From: Hexactinellida sp. DTS-2022
Lineage: Eukaryota > Porifera > Hexactinellida
DNA: 64,000 bases
Assembly: GCA_028753945.1 (NCBI GenBank)
Contig: JAPNXP010000002.1
Span: 8,866,001 to 8,930,000 of the forward strand
Reading direction: 5' to 3'
The notes beneath the pieces were generated by a model. It saw only the letters and a program-made list of their open reading frames with translations. It searched no databases and was not told the DNA's origin. Shown here piece after piece: positions 47,300 to 59,277 of the stretch. Made by a program: the position numbers and the translations under genes. Numbering within the stretch: position 1 is the first letter of the stretch; the number at the start of each line of letters is the position of its first letter.

Positions 47300-48500
47300 G
47301 GTTCAGGTATACTCTACAAATTTCGAATATTTAGATAAAATCCAAATCATTGTCTATTTCTCTTTTATTGCATTTGGGATTGTATTGATACCAATGAGCA
47401 GACCTGGGGCTGATTACTAGTAAGTGATTACGATTACGATTACGATTACATCCTTCAGAAAAAGCTTTATTATGATTACGATTACGATTACAGGAAATGT
47501 TGTAATCGATTACAATCGATTACAATTCATTTCTTTACGATGCAATTACGATTGTTTCGATTAAGCCCCGGAGTTTCATGCGCACGAAAAATAATGCCCG
47601 TATGCATGACAGCATGGGGGTAGCCACCAAGAATTATTTGTAGGGGCCGAATATATATTTGGAGGTGCAATGAGATCAGCGAACCCTCAAACTATATCCT
47701 TATTTAAAGTTATTGTGGAAAATTTGGGGGGGGGGCGGCCTGGTGCCATACCTGGGGATGATTTGGGTGATTACGATTACGATTACGATTACATCCTTCA
47801 AGAAAAGCTTGATTATGATAACGGTTACGATTACAGGAAAAGTTGTAATCGATTACAATCGATTACGATTGTAATCGTAATCAGCCCCAAGCCTGCCAAT
47901 GAGTACTCTCAAGAGATTTCTAAGAAAGATTCCTATTATTTTTCCAGTTTGACACACTTAGGTCACCTCAATTTCGGAATAATTGCTGTAATTTTTTTTT
48001 CCAAAAGCCGCTATCTCAAAACTAAGATTTTCAGAATTGCGGAAGAAGTCTTTTTGTCAATTTTGGTCGTAAAATCAAAAACTCAATGGTTTCGGAGAGA
48101 TCTCGTAAAGATACAACTTTTCAGTGCTGCGATTTACCCTAATATGAATAGTTCATCTGTTTTTTGGATTTTGGATATGGAAAATCTTCATTTGAAAATC
48201 GACATCACATAAAAGTATTTGAAATCCAGAAAAATGTAGATATTCACAATTCCTGTACTCAAAAGTTATATTACATCCAGCTAAACACATTTTATCAATA
48301 ATATTCTTGTATTGTTTATCTTTTCTGATTGATCTATCCCGCAAAAATGGTAAATTAAAAAAAATCTTTTTCCTCTATTAGTCTATTTGCCAATATTATT
48401 GTATTTTTGGCATCCTGAGGATGAAGTAAATCCGCTGTAAAAAAATTAATTCATTCGGGTAAATACTTATGGTAGAAGTACTCTAGAGGATACCTGAACC
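47300..48500. mobile_element. TTAA MITE (GGTTCAGGTATAC family), interrupted
   Basis: The left end GGTTCAGGTATACTCTAC and the right end GGTTCAGGTATCCTCTAG (complemented) have TTAA at 47296-47299 and 48501-48504. Subtracting the hAT MITE at 47399-47895 and its 8-base duplication leaves 696 bp, against 699 bp for the copy at 50726-51424. Confidence 0.9.
47399..47895. mobile_element. hAT MITE with GATTAC repeats
   Basis: The ends CAGACCTGGGGCTGATTAC and CAGGCTTGGGGCTGATTAC (complemented) are flanked by an exact CCAATGAG duplication at 47391-47398 and 47896-47903. The copy at 50726-51424 shows the empty site. Inside, a block of about 105 bases of TGATTACGATTAC and GTAATCGATTACAATCG motifs occurs twice (47421-47525 and 47766-47870). 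Confidence 0.93.
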
Positions 48501-48714
48501 TTAAATACTTTCCAAATGTACTTGAAATTTAACAAACTTTTCAAGTACTTTTTCTAGTACTTTTTAGAACTTCTATTCTTAACTGGAATGATTTTTAGCT
48601 TTGTTGCCAATTTATTGATCAACACTATAGTTTCTATTGTTGATCATTGCAGTGCAAGTTCACTATACTACTTGATGTGTGATAGATTTATTAAGTGAAG
48701 CAGTACAATCTTTG

Positions 48715-49627
48715 CTAAAAGTAACAAACAATGGTAGGAATCAATCGTAAACATGTACGCAAGTCAACTGTTGCCACAAATGTACTGATTGGTGAGAATA
48801 GATTACAGTCAAGCGTCCCTACTCGTTGGAACTCACAACTAACAATGATTAAGTCAATCCTTAAAGTTGATCAAGATAAATTAAACGCCCTTGACACTGC
48901 CAAGTTAGCAGCATATGATTGAAACACACTCAGAGATTTTGTGGAAATCCTATCCCCTTTTGAGGAAGCGACCGATATTGCCAAATTGAGAACAAAGTAT
49001 CTTCAAGCTTAGTCATCCCATGTATAAGAGGTTTAAGGGGTCAACTGTCAACACTTCGCATGAAATATTCGAACGCCTTAGTAAAAGAACTTGCAGAATC
49101 AGTTGAGCGTCGACTTACCATTTATGAATCCGAAGATACATATACGTCAGCTAGTATATTAGATCCTCGTTTTATACTGAAGTGGTGCAAAGATGGCAAT
49201 GAAAGAGATCATCACAAAAGTGAACTATTGTCCAAGATGTACAAAATTGAAAACAAAAAATCAAACCGCCCAGTTGTAGTAGAGTGTGAAAGTGAACAAC
49301 CAAAATCAAAAAGGACAATTGTTTTCGTTTATGGATTAGGATGAAGAAGACAGAGAAAACATATACACGAATGAATCAGAGCTTAGAGAATATTTACTCA
49401 AACCAACTATTCCAGGAAACTCTAATCCACTTGCGTTCTGGAAAGATCATGCTGATACATACCCAAAACTCGCCGAATTAGCCATGAAACATCTAGCAGT
49501 TCCAGCGTCATCTGCTCCTGTTGAACGCCTTTTCAGTATCGCTGGATAGGTTTTTCGTCCAGATAGATGCAATCTTTCTGACAAAACCTTTGAAACACTG
49601 ATGTTTCTTAGGTCTAATATGGATTGA
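48715..49627 (+). pseudogene. hAT transposase relic (ZBED-like)
   Basis: Frames with several stops and shifts read VPTRWNSQLTMIKSIL (near 48800), DFVEILSPFEEATD (near 48945), then ASILDPRFILKW (near 49150), PLAFWKDH (near 49430) and MKHLAVPASSAPVERLFSIAG (dimerisation region with catalytic Glu, near 49490-49550). This order matches the C-terminal half of ZBED-type hAT transposases. The N-terminal half is missing. Flanking AAGTACTT-type motifs (48505-48580 and 49705-49730) suggest it is the coding member of the AAGTAC hAT family whose ends occur at 54311 and 56806. Confidence 0.85.
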
Positions 49628-49800
49628 TCTTGAATATGTTCATTTATATTTGTTGTGTTTGAACGTAGAGAACTAATTATCGTCTATCAGCAATATTAAT
49701 TTCCATTAAAATTCAAAAGTACTTAAGGCTAATCAATATCAGAAACCAAAATAAATATTTATGATCCAAAATACACTCATTTTCGAGTTTATTGCATTAA

Positions 49801-50520
49801 GGTTAAATTACGGCAGATTCATGTAAAAAAACACATAAATTTCGTTTTGAAGTAAGATGTTTAATTTTCACATATATAATAGAAGACATTATAGCTATAT
49901 CGAAACTGAAAACGAAATCGAATTATTTTGAATAAATTCGATTTTATGGGGCGTGCAGTTTTATGGTAATACAAAAGTCCCATAGGGGGATTTCTTCAGA
50001 CTCCACCTGATAAGTGTGTCGATCTCAAGATCATTATTAGCTAAAGACATATTATGTGCGATATATCACATAGATCATCGTTATATGCTGTAGGTGACTG
50101 GTTTAGAATTTTGATTTGACCTAAATAAAAAAAGTTGCGACCTTTTGAACTAAAGAAATCATTAAAAAGGTCATGTTTTTTATGAGATATTTGATAAAAT
50201 GTTTGAAAAATAATTTCAGAGTCATAATTCAAAAATGTAAACCGACTACCAACTCCGTACGCTTATAATCTTTCAATATTGATTCTGATAACAAACATTG
50301 ATGGCCGCATTGCCAAATTACACTATAATATCGACCACCACTTTTTGAAATCGCCCTATGGGAGATTTGTATTAGCCAAATATTGAAACCGACAAAAAAT
50401 AAAAAGTATAATATATTGAGACATTTTCTTTTTTGTTTATTGCTTTGTATCGTACCTTGATCTATTTCTAACAATTACAGATTAATACAAGAGATTTCAT
50501 TCCCGTGGGGTAATTTAACC
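49801..50520. mobile_element. TTAA element, family E, copy 2 (uninterrupted)
   Basis: The ends GGTTAAATTACGG and GGTTAAATTACCCC (complemented) have TTAA at 49797-49800 and 50521-50524. It is 720 bp and serves as the empty site for the insertion in copy 1. Confidence 0.88.
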
Positions 50521-50725
50521 TTAAACACTACTTCTATATATGTAGAATATAGATCCAGAAAAAAAAATTACTAAAATCGGTCTAGAACTAAATTTTTTGG
50601 TATTTTTGCTTTTTTTTTAAATATTAACCCCTATTATGACGAAATTTTTTAAAAAATGACCAAAAGGACAAAGTGAGTTTGCGCCAACATTCGCCCAGAG
50701 GTTTATATTCCAGACATCATGTTAA

Positions 50726-51424
50726 GGTTCAGGTATCCTCAAGAGTACTTCTACCATAAGTATTTACCCGAATTAATTAATTTTTTTACAGCGGAATGAC
50801 TTGATCCTCAGGATGCCAAAAATACAATAATATTGGCAAATAAACTAATAGAGGAAAAAACTTTTTTTAAATTTTACCATTTTTGCGGAATAGATCAATC
50901 AGAAAAGATAAACAATACCAAGAATATTATTGATAAAATGTGTTTAGCTGGATGTAATATAACTTTTGAGTACAGGAATTGTGAATATCTACATTTTTCT
51001 GGATTTCAAATACTATTATGTGATGTCGATCTTCAAATGAAGATTTTCCTTATCCAAAATCCAAAAAACAGATGAACTATTCATATTAGGGTAAATCGCA
51101 GCACTGAAAAGTTGTATCTTTACGAGATCTCTCCGAAACCGTTGAGTTTTTGATTCTACGACCAAAATTGACAAAATGACTTCTTCCGCAATTCTGAAAA
51201 TGTTAGTTTTGAGATAGCGGCTTTTGAAAAAAAGATTTACAGCAATTATTACTAAATTTAGGTGACCGAAGTGTGTCAAACTGGAAAAATAATAGGAATA
51301 TTTCTTAGAAATCTCTTGAGAGTACTCATTGGTATCAATACAATCCCAAAATGCAATAAAAGAGAAATAGACAATGATTTGGATTTTATCTAAATATTCG
51401 AAATTTGTAGAGTATACCTGAACC
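50726..51424. mobile_element. TTAA MITE (GGTTCAGGTATAC family), complete
   Basis: TTAA at 50722-50725 and 51425-51428. It is 699 bp and the near-identical reverse-complement partner of 47300-48500. Confidence 0.9.
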
Positions 51425-51434
51425 TTAAATCCTC

Positions 51435-51662
51435 TTCTCTCGTATAGTTTATGAGTAGATCTGTGATTTGTCGGGTTGTATAAGCTTTTCGATGCATTCT
51501 TCACATTTTATGACCTAATCGTGACGAAATTCCTTGAAAAGCCAAAAAAAGAGGGGGTTTTTGACCGATTTTTTTTTTAAACATTAAAATAAATACTTCT
51601 AAATTTGATAGAGCTTATACAACCCGAAAAATCACAGATCTACTCATGAACTATACGATAGA
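51435..51662. repeat. Inverted repeat, arms of about 55 bases
   Basis: The segment at 51435-51490 (GTAGATCTGTGATTTGTCGG) pairs with 51608-51662. Further out, TTTGCGCCAACATTC near 50690 is inverted near 51705, so an older inverted structure probably surrounds the MITE at 50726-51424. Confidence 0.75.
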
Positions 51663-51905
51663 ACAACATACAACTTGATATCTTGTATATACACTTCTGT
51701 GGGAATGTTGGCGCAAACCCTCTTTGGTATAGGAATTTAACATTACGAAATCTAAAAAATCAATTTTCAAAAAATTTATTTGTAAAATGGAAATTTCAAT
51801 GGTTGTTTCATTATATACTATGTATAAGTGTTCTACAGTAAAACAATGGATAATCTGAGACCATAATTTTTTGCTGATATTGATTAGCCTTAAAATTGTA
51901 CTTAA

Positions 51906-52780
51906 GGTTCAGGTATACTCTACAAAATCCCAAAATTTCGATAAACCCCATACCATGGTAAATCTCGTTTTTATTGCATTTTCGGATTGTGTGGATACCC
52001 ATGTGGACTTTGACGAAATTTCAAAGAAAAATTCCAATTATTTCTCCAGTTTGACTCACTTCGAGTTTTGAAAGAAATATTGGGGTTCTGGTGTTGGTTG
52101 CCGGTTGCAGTATACCATGGAAACTTGATAATTTCGGGACATTGCCACATATAGGTTTTATCTTATATTTGGATAGAACAGCATATATCGCATCTTAATT
52201 TCAAATATATTGGAAGAATATTGAAAACTCTCAATGATACAGACTTTTTAGTGTCCTCTACCTAAGCCACTGCCATAGGGGACACTTTTTTTCATACCTC
52301 GCTATCTCCAAACACAATTATTGCCATTGCGGAAGTCATATTATGACTCATATACCACCTAGAAACAAAATCTCAACGGTTTTGGACAGATCTCAATTAG
52401 TTCTATCATATGAGTGCAGCGATTTCATTTGTAACTTTTATTTTTATTTTTATTTAATATATTGATGATGAAATAAGTGATGTCCACATTTATTGATGAA
52501 AAATTTGACTCATAAGTGATTAAAAGAATTCTTGCACTCATATGATAGTTTAGGAGTTTCTTAATGCAAAGCAACAACAATCTACTCCTAATCATTAGCA
52601 GGAAAAAACCTATCCGTTCCGCAAATTACGATTTTATAGAATAAAATTTTTTAACTGAGTTACCTAGATCGAATATTATTGCATTTTTGCTGGTTAGAAG
52701 ATGAAGTAAATCCGCTGTAAAAAATTTAATTAATTCGGGTAAATAGTTTTGGTAGAAGTGCTCTAGAGTATACCTGAACC
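51906..52780. mobile_element. TTAA MITE (GGTTCAGGTATAC family), variant
   Basis: TTAA at 51902-51905 and 52781-52784, with ends GGTTCAGGTATACTCTA. It is 875 bp. An inner stretch from 52104 (GGTTGCAGTATACC) matches the element starting at 63550, so this copy is a chimera or contains a fragment of another TTAA family. Confidence 0.85.
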
Positions 52781-52817
52781 TTAAGTACTTCAGAAAGTAC
52801 TTGTAATTGTACTTAAG

Positions 52818-54202
52818 TCGACGGAACTTCTGGAATAGGCTACTGAACACCTAAATTTTTATATTAGAATCCATTAGCTTATTCTATTAGCTATATATTC
52901 ACAACAAAGTTTGTATCTCTAGCTCATATAGTTTCCAAGTTACAGCAAGGTATGTGAATATGGAACTAAATGACGAATCATTGTATTTAACATCATTTGA
53001 GAATTTTCTATTCACTTTCATTTCCAGGAAAATTGAGTAGTTATCAATGCGATGTTAGTGCCAATATAGTTAGTACTAACTAGCTAGCTATACGTAATAG
53101 AGCGTTTTAATTGATATCTTGTTTACTTTCAATACTACACCAATGACTTTCTGGAATTTTTTCAAAGGTGAAAAATTCCAACTTATCATTCTGACAGTGT
53201 TGAAAGTAAACACGATTTCAATTAAAACGCTCTATTACGTATAGCTAGCTAGTTAGTACTAACTATATTGGCACTAACATCGCATTGATAACTACTCAAT
53301 TTTCCTGGAAATGAAAGTGAATAGAAAATTCTCAAATGATGTTAAGGTGTTTGACCCTTGATATTTCGACACCCGACGACCTAATGTTTTTATTGCGTTT
53401 TTGGATGGTACTAAGTATTCTAAGATATCCCTGAAAATATTAGAGTTCTACTATCTATTAATCCATAGTTATGAACTAGGTAAGTTTCAATACAGTACTA
53501 ATCCATACTAGCCAAGAATTGAATTTTGAACATTTTTTTTATTTTTGAGCCCGAAACATGTCAATTATAAATTATACCTGAGTCGATTCTCGAGGGTTTC
53601 AATCGTATCAGAATTTAATAATTCCACCGTCTTCACCAACTTATTGTCATTTTTGTGAAATTGGTCCAAAAAATTGCCATAAATCTCACTAAAAGTGTCC
53701 TAATTGAATATTTTTGTATTACAAGGCCAAAACTGCCGCGATTGAAACCCTGCATCTACATTTCCTGATCATTTTAAAAAAAAGTTTGACTTTCTATGAT
53801 AAATATTCTGGATTTTACATTTTTTTCCCCAAATACACTTTTTTTTTTATTTAAAAAATTTTTAAAAGTAAATATTACGTAATTTATTTTATTTTTTCTT
53901 AAATATTTTCGATATTTTCTAACTAAAAAAAAAAAAATATTATGGGTGACAATCAGTATATCATACAGAGTATTCCTGGTAAGAAATTTTTTCTCAATTA
54001 TTATCCCTGAAAATCAAGGGTCTAACACCTTAAATACAATGATTCGTCATTTAGTTCCATATTCACATACCTTGCTGTAACTTGGAAACTATATGAGCTA
54101 GAGATACAAACTTTGTTGTGAATATATAGCTAATAGAATAAGCTAGTGGATTCTAATATAAAAATTTAGGGGTTCAGTAGCCTTTTCCAGAAGGTCCGAG
54201 GC
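52818..54202. repeat. Palindrome with arms of about 330-350 bases
   Basis: 52818 to about 53145 pairs with about 53180-53341 plus 54034-54202 (the right arm is interrupted by the TTAA element at 53346-54029). The arms include ACGTAATAGAGCGTTTTAAT, CTAGCTAGTTAGTACTAACT and TGACGAATCATTG in inverted order. AAGTACTT-rich flanks lie on both sides. Confidence 0.88.
53346..54029. mobile_element. TTAA element, family D, inside a palindrome arm
   Basis: The ends GGTGTTTGACCCTTGAT and GGTGTTAGACCCTTGAT (complemented) have TTAA at 53342-53345 and 54030-54033. The opposite palindrome arm (around 52993-53003) has a single TTAA, so the empty site is present next door. It is 684 bp. Confidence 0.9.
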
Positions 54203-54311
54203 CTTAAGTACTTTCATTTCGATTGTAATTGACTTGTAATTGTACTTGAAAATGTTTGGAGTACTTGTACATGTACTTAAGTACTTTCAAAGTACTTGAA
54301 CCCAATCCTGT
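54203..54311. mobile_element. hAT terminal fragment (AAGTAC family)
   Basis: AAGTACTT-type subterminal repeats end in GAACCCAATCCTG at 54311, where family B sequence begins. A related end (AACCCAACCCTG) stops at 56806. Confidence 0.65.
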
Positions 54312-54891
54312 TGCTCTATTGTTTCCTTCTAAACCCTCTTCTCCACATAAATATTTTCTAACACCGACTGTGGAAAAAGCTAGAGAACTCCGTGATTATT
54401 TATCATATCAACTTGAAATTTCTGGGAGATGTAGTTTATATATATATCTAAATATCGTTCAGAGCGTTTCCATACTTTTTTCTATTTTCGCAAAGTTGTA
54501 TGGCCACATTTCTCAAAAATAGGGAAATTCCATCGAAAAATTGACCAAAGTTTTTGAATTGCTAGTAAATAATATAAATTTAGATAATATTGGTGATTTT
54601 CTCGTACACGCAAGTTGTATGCATATTGATTTGACTAGTAATGAAGTAAAACAAAGTGTTTCAACTTATCTTGATTTTCAACTTGAAATATCTATGGCTT
54701 ATATTACATAGCAACGCTATATATGTTTTCATTGAATAAATATAGGCAAGTTTAAGAATGAAATCAATGATGTTAGTTATTTTTCTAATACTCTATAGTA
54801 AGGTAAAGGAACTGATATACTAATTGAATAGACATCGTTAATAGTTTTGATTTACCCATTACGTCACAGTCCTGACTAGTCGTAGGTAGCG
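54312..54891. mobile_element. Family B element, copy 2, right part
   Basis: It matches 38374-38951 in the same orientation and ends CGTAGGTAGCG with TTAA at 54892-54895. The left part of a B copy lies inverted at 56807-58007. Confidence 0.85.
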
Positions 54892-54895
54892 TTAA

Positions 54896-55997
54896 CTACA
54901 TGTCCTCAACGATCGGAAAGAAAAGCAGAATATTAGAAGAAGAATCACCTGATGGGAAAAGTTTGGACCCAAGAAGTTCAGAATCAAGTGATGATGAGTC
55001 TACACTCAGATGTCACGTGTAACTACAGAAACTTAGGGGGAATCTTTCTCTTTTACACGAGGACCATGCACATGCAGGATTTTGCCAGAGCTGTCTGATA
55101 CTTTGCGCCAAGACATTCATGAATGCCCAATTTGCCGCTGTGTAATCGTTGGTGTAATGAGAGTTTTCCAATAAGAAAACTCTCCCCATTATATTACTTA
55201 AATGCATTTAATTAACATCATATTTAATCCCAACACACACTTCCTTCCAACAAGAAAAATTCTACACAATATTACATACATGCATTTAATTAACATCACA
55301 TCTATTCTCAACACACACTTCCTTCCAACTAGAAAAATCTCTACGCTATTTACTTACATATGCATTTAACCGTCTACGGCCTAGCGGTTTTTGAGGAATT
55401 TTCAGAAGTCTACAGTATAGTTGGTATCCATGCCAGGGGCTGTATCTTTCACAACCAAATCTATTATAATAATATGTTAACATTCAAAAAATTATACAAA
55501 TTTTGGTCTAGAATTTTGAAATGAAGTAATGACAAATCATTTCTCTAAAATTGGAAATATAGTCTGAAATAATGTACAAATATATGCACTTTAACTCTAC
55601 TCTATTATTCGAAGTTTTCCCCCCACACAGTATTGTCGATTTCGATTTTAATATTTTTATCTATAGATTTTCAAATAATCACTCGATTTTATCAGAAATT
55701 TGGCATTATATAATTATTAACTCTATAACTTTGTATTAAGAACTTCCCTTTCTGATTCACTGAATTTGGTATTAAATAGAATAAATCAATTTCGTATTTC
55801 ATCAACTATTGCACACTTGGACAACATTTCTCTTAAAAAAGTGAATCTTGTGTTTGGTAGACCATGATTGACCAAATTTGACAATCGGAAGAACAAATCG
55901 TCATTTTCACAATCGATCGGCGACCTCATCCCTGGTCCAAATTTCAATTGTTACTGTGAGGCCTTATGTATAGTAGGCTATGGAACTATGAATGATA
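54896..55997. other. Unassigned segment with a tandem repeat
   Basis: No gene is supported. At about 55165-55370 a unit of about 83 bases recurs two to three times (TGCATTTAATTAACATCA, then CAACACACACTTCCTTCCAA). A stretch near 55600-55740 resembles one at 62950-63030. Confidence 0.6.
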
Positions 55998-56001
55998 TTC
56001 A

Positions 56002-56686
56002 CTGTAGACTGCCTAACTGATACACGTTGTGTCAGGAGGGAAACATGTCGATCTAATCATTCAAATGTCGAGAAAATTCGGATTTAGACATGGTTTTGTA
56101 TTCTCAATCGATTTCAATCAAAAAATCAAAATTTTCAGAATTTGTTATGATGACGTAGCATAAAAGTGAACTGCTCCACTTGCCACCCTCTTACTTTTGT
56201 ATATAAGAAATGTGAAAATCTCACCGTGGGAATACCCATAAGAAGATATTGGACTAATCGTACCTATTTTAGGATATTTGGGTGGATTAATATAGAGTTG
56301 TGACAGATATTACTCAAATATATGTATATTTTCGTTATCCATGGTTCATCAAACACAGAATTATCATTTTTATGAAAATGACGTAACTTTAGTTTCCTGA
56401 TGCAGAATTGTTCAAATTTTGAGATCTGATAACTAATAAGATAGTAGTATTTGTTCCTGTTTTTAAACAAAGGATTACTTATATAATAACTGCGTTATAT
56501 CGATTTAAAGAGAAAGTATTTGTCATCACTTTTTGTCTAAATCCTCGAATAAATCTTTTCAAAAATTTAGTAATATTAATATATTATTGTGCTCTTGTTG
56601 GATTTCAAATTTATAGGTTCTACATATTATGTACAAAGAATTACAGGTTAAGTTATTTTCCTGAAAATCACACCGGCAGTATACGG
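56002..56686. mobile_element. TTAA element, family C, uninterrupted copy
   Basis: The ends are CTGTAGACTGCC and GGCAGTATACGG. TTAA is intact on the right (56687-56690) and changed to TTCA on the left (55998-56001). It is 685 bp and is the empty-site reference for the nest at 29397-36613. Confidence 0.88.
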
Positions 56687-56690
56687 TTAA

Positions 56691-56806
56691 GTACAAGTAC
56701 AAGTACATTGCATTAAACAAAAAGTACTTAAGTACAAGTACAAGTACTCAAAAATGTGTACCTAAGTACAGAAGTACTTGAGTAAATTGAACTTGAACCC
56801 AACCCT
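56691..56806. mobile_element. hAT terminal fragment (AAGTAC family), inverted partner
   Basis: Dense AAGTACAAGTAC repeats end in AACCCAACCCTG at 56806, followed by AGTGGCAC, which is family B sequence in reverse orientation. Confidence 0.7.
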
Positions 56807-58007
56807 GAGTGGCACAAACCTTCAATACTTCTGACAGAAAATGGTTTGAAGATAATTGAAGCAGTTCATATTCCTCGAAAACGATTACTGTTAGTGTTAG
56901 CAAGTTAGAGCTAAGCTCTTGCACAACTCTGATTTTCATGATCGATGGTTTGTGAGGGTCACATGACACCTCCATATATGGGCATGGGCTCCTTAGCATG
57001 GTAACTATTTGGAAAATAGTCCAATTTGTTATTCCAATGATATATATGTTATGTCGATTTTGTCAAATAGTCGATTTTACAAAATCAACTAATTAAAAAA
57101 TGTCGATTTTACAAAATCAAAAAATAAAAATGTTGATTTTATAAAATAGACATATTTTTATTCGTTGATTTTGCAAAATTTCCCTTGACTATTTTTTGAT
57201 TCTAGTAAAAAAAATTCTTCATACAAGTCGGTATATACTTGGATGAAGCGAATTCTGAACAAAATGCAATAAAACCTTTGCTTATCCGAGTTATACAGCC
57301 AAAGTCGAACACTTGTTTTAGTTCCGTTGAATCAAGTTGATTTTGTAAAATCGACATGTCGATTTTGTAAAATCAACATTTGACAAAATCGACATAACAT
57401 ATGCATGATTTATTGATGTGAATAATCCATTAGAGCTAAGCTCTGCTTTCTCTAGTTTATGAGATACAAAATTGCTGAATCATCAAAATGTGGCACATAT
57501 CCATGCCCATATATGGTCATTTGAAAAAAGGGGCGTCTGAGGGTCACAAAATGTATTAGGGACGCATAGGAAGTCGTGTATTGCGAGCCTTTTTGACTAG
57601 TAAATTTTAATTCTAGGTGCACGGGAGTCTGAGAAATGTATTCAGAGGGGGTTTGTTATAAATAGGACCCCAAGGATAGATAATGTGCCCTTACTTTGCG
57701 AATTTTCTCTTTCTATATGATTTTTTAATCAATTTTGGTGTTTTTACCCAGACTATCAAATGGGCCAGGTATATTCAAGGAAAATCACCAAATATCATGT
57801 CAGTTACAGCAAACAATCCATCTGAAAGTGCTGAACCGCTGAAAAAGTGCACTCAGCACCCCAAATATCGACTTATAGAGGTCAAATTAGTCGATATATT
57901 GTACGTTTGATCTTTGCATATTTTGGGGGTTTAATCAAGCGTCTATAGACGAAATAATTTTTTTTGAGATTTTGTAGCCATTGGCAAAATAGTACTCGTA
58001 GCTAGCG
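56807..58007 (-). mobile_element. Family B element, copy 2, left part, inverted
   Basis: This is the reverse complement of 37529-38370, ending CTAGCG with TTAA at 58008-58011. It carries CCATATATGG at 56972 and 57507, with a separate insertion between them. Confidence 0.85.
57048..57398. mobile_element. Palindromic MITE with ATAT duplication
   Basis: The inverted ends GTTATGTCGATTTTGTCAAA are flanked by ATAT at 57044-57047 and 57399-57402. Copy 1 of family B lacks it (near 38140-38150). TCGATTTTACAAAATCAAC motifs recur in both orientations. It is 351 bp. Confidence 0.8.
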
Positions 58008-58284
58008 TTAACCTTAACAACGAAGAAAACTTCCAAAATATGATATACTATGCACAAGGCGTGAAAGAATAGGTAACACGATTAGGGAATTTCGTAACTT
58101 TGCGAGTAGTCCTGCATACGAATCAGAAGAGAACAGCACACTGGAAGTGAGAAACTTAAATAGCTGGATTAGTAAATAAAGCGTGAGAGAGAAAGGATTC
58201 AACTATACTGAACACTCGTGAGCAACTTTGTAAAAGAAGGGTCGAGGAGAGCAGTCAGTTGAGAAAGGCCTCAACGCAACTCAA

Positions 58285-59110
58285 TTTGCAGGGTGACACC
58301 CTTTACTTGAATAACCGTATCGTTTTTACACAATGTCTTAGACGAGAAGCGTTATAAAATGTGCACAGCGAATGTCAATTCGGTGAAGCCAGAACATTAG
58401 AACTAGTCAAAGGATCATATTTTTGGTAATAGATGACTCGAAATGTACGATATTTTGTAAAGGATGTCTGGTATGTCAAAAAACGAAGTCAATTTAGGAC
58501 AGAAGCAACCGTTACAACGATTTGTCCGCGACTAATCCCAAACGGGCGCCTGGGTTTCCATGGATAGAGGTACGCTCCCGTTGGAGTGACGGATTGTTCA
58601 GGTCCTTCGCTCTGATAGTTGATCTCTTAAGTCGGTGTGTAATGATAATACCCCTCCAAGATCAGACTGCCGAGTTAATTACATAATCATATGTAAATTG
58701 GGATCGGTGTTTCGTGCCCAAGGCATCCCAGAGGTCCTTCTCACAGACCAAGGAAAGAATGTAGAGGGACATGAAGTTAGAGAAATGTGTAAAAGTTAGG
58801 AATACACAAGCGCCACTCATTACCGTACCATCCCCATGGAGACGGGATGTTTTAACGAAATATAGGTACAGCAAAAAAGCTCATCTCTAGCTTACTGATG
58901 GAGAGAAAGATGGTAAAGGTAGCTTCGGTATCACTTTTACCCTTTGTAAGCTTTCTCATGAATAATGTAAGAAACAATACTACCAAAGTATCGTAAGATA
59001 TGATGAACTTCGGGAGACAACCTAGAGCGCCCACCGATTTGACTTCTACGAATGCAAACACCATCGAAGGCTCAACACAAGAGTACTGGGAATCGCTGTA
59101 GGCGTGCAAA
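58285..59110 (+). pseudogene. Ty3/gypsy-type integrase relic
   Basis: Fragments in shifting frames follow the integrase order. LYLNNRIVF lies near 58305, and a degraded HHCC zinc-binding segment ends in CKGCLVCQKTK near 58460. Core pieces LSRCVMIIPLQDQTAEL near 58630-58680 and GIPEVLLTDQGKNVEGHE near 58720-58775 (second Asp region) follow. The YHPHGDGM segment before the usual Glu region lies near 58825, and FGRQPRAPTDL near 59005. Several stops and frameshifts are present. No LTRs, protease or reverse transcriptase are seen. It is a dead retrotransposon fragment. Confidence 0.82.
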
Positions 59111-59277
59111 GGGAGTAGGGGACACTTATGAATTTTCAACATTCGAATTAGAGAAAGTTGAAATAGCCACTAATTTGTTCTATGACAAACTAGTAAATAT
59201 CAATAATATTAAAAGTTTCGAATTCATATTTCCTCGGTTATAGCTTAATCAAATTTCTGAACGATACCGATCCATAC

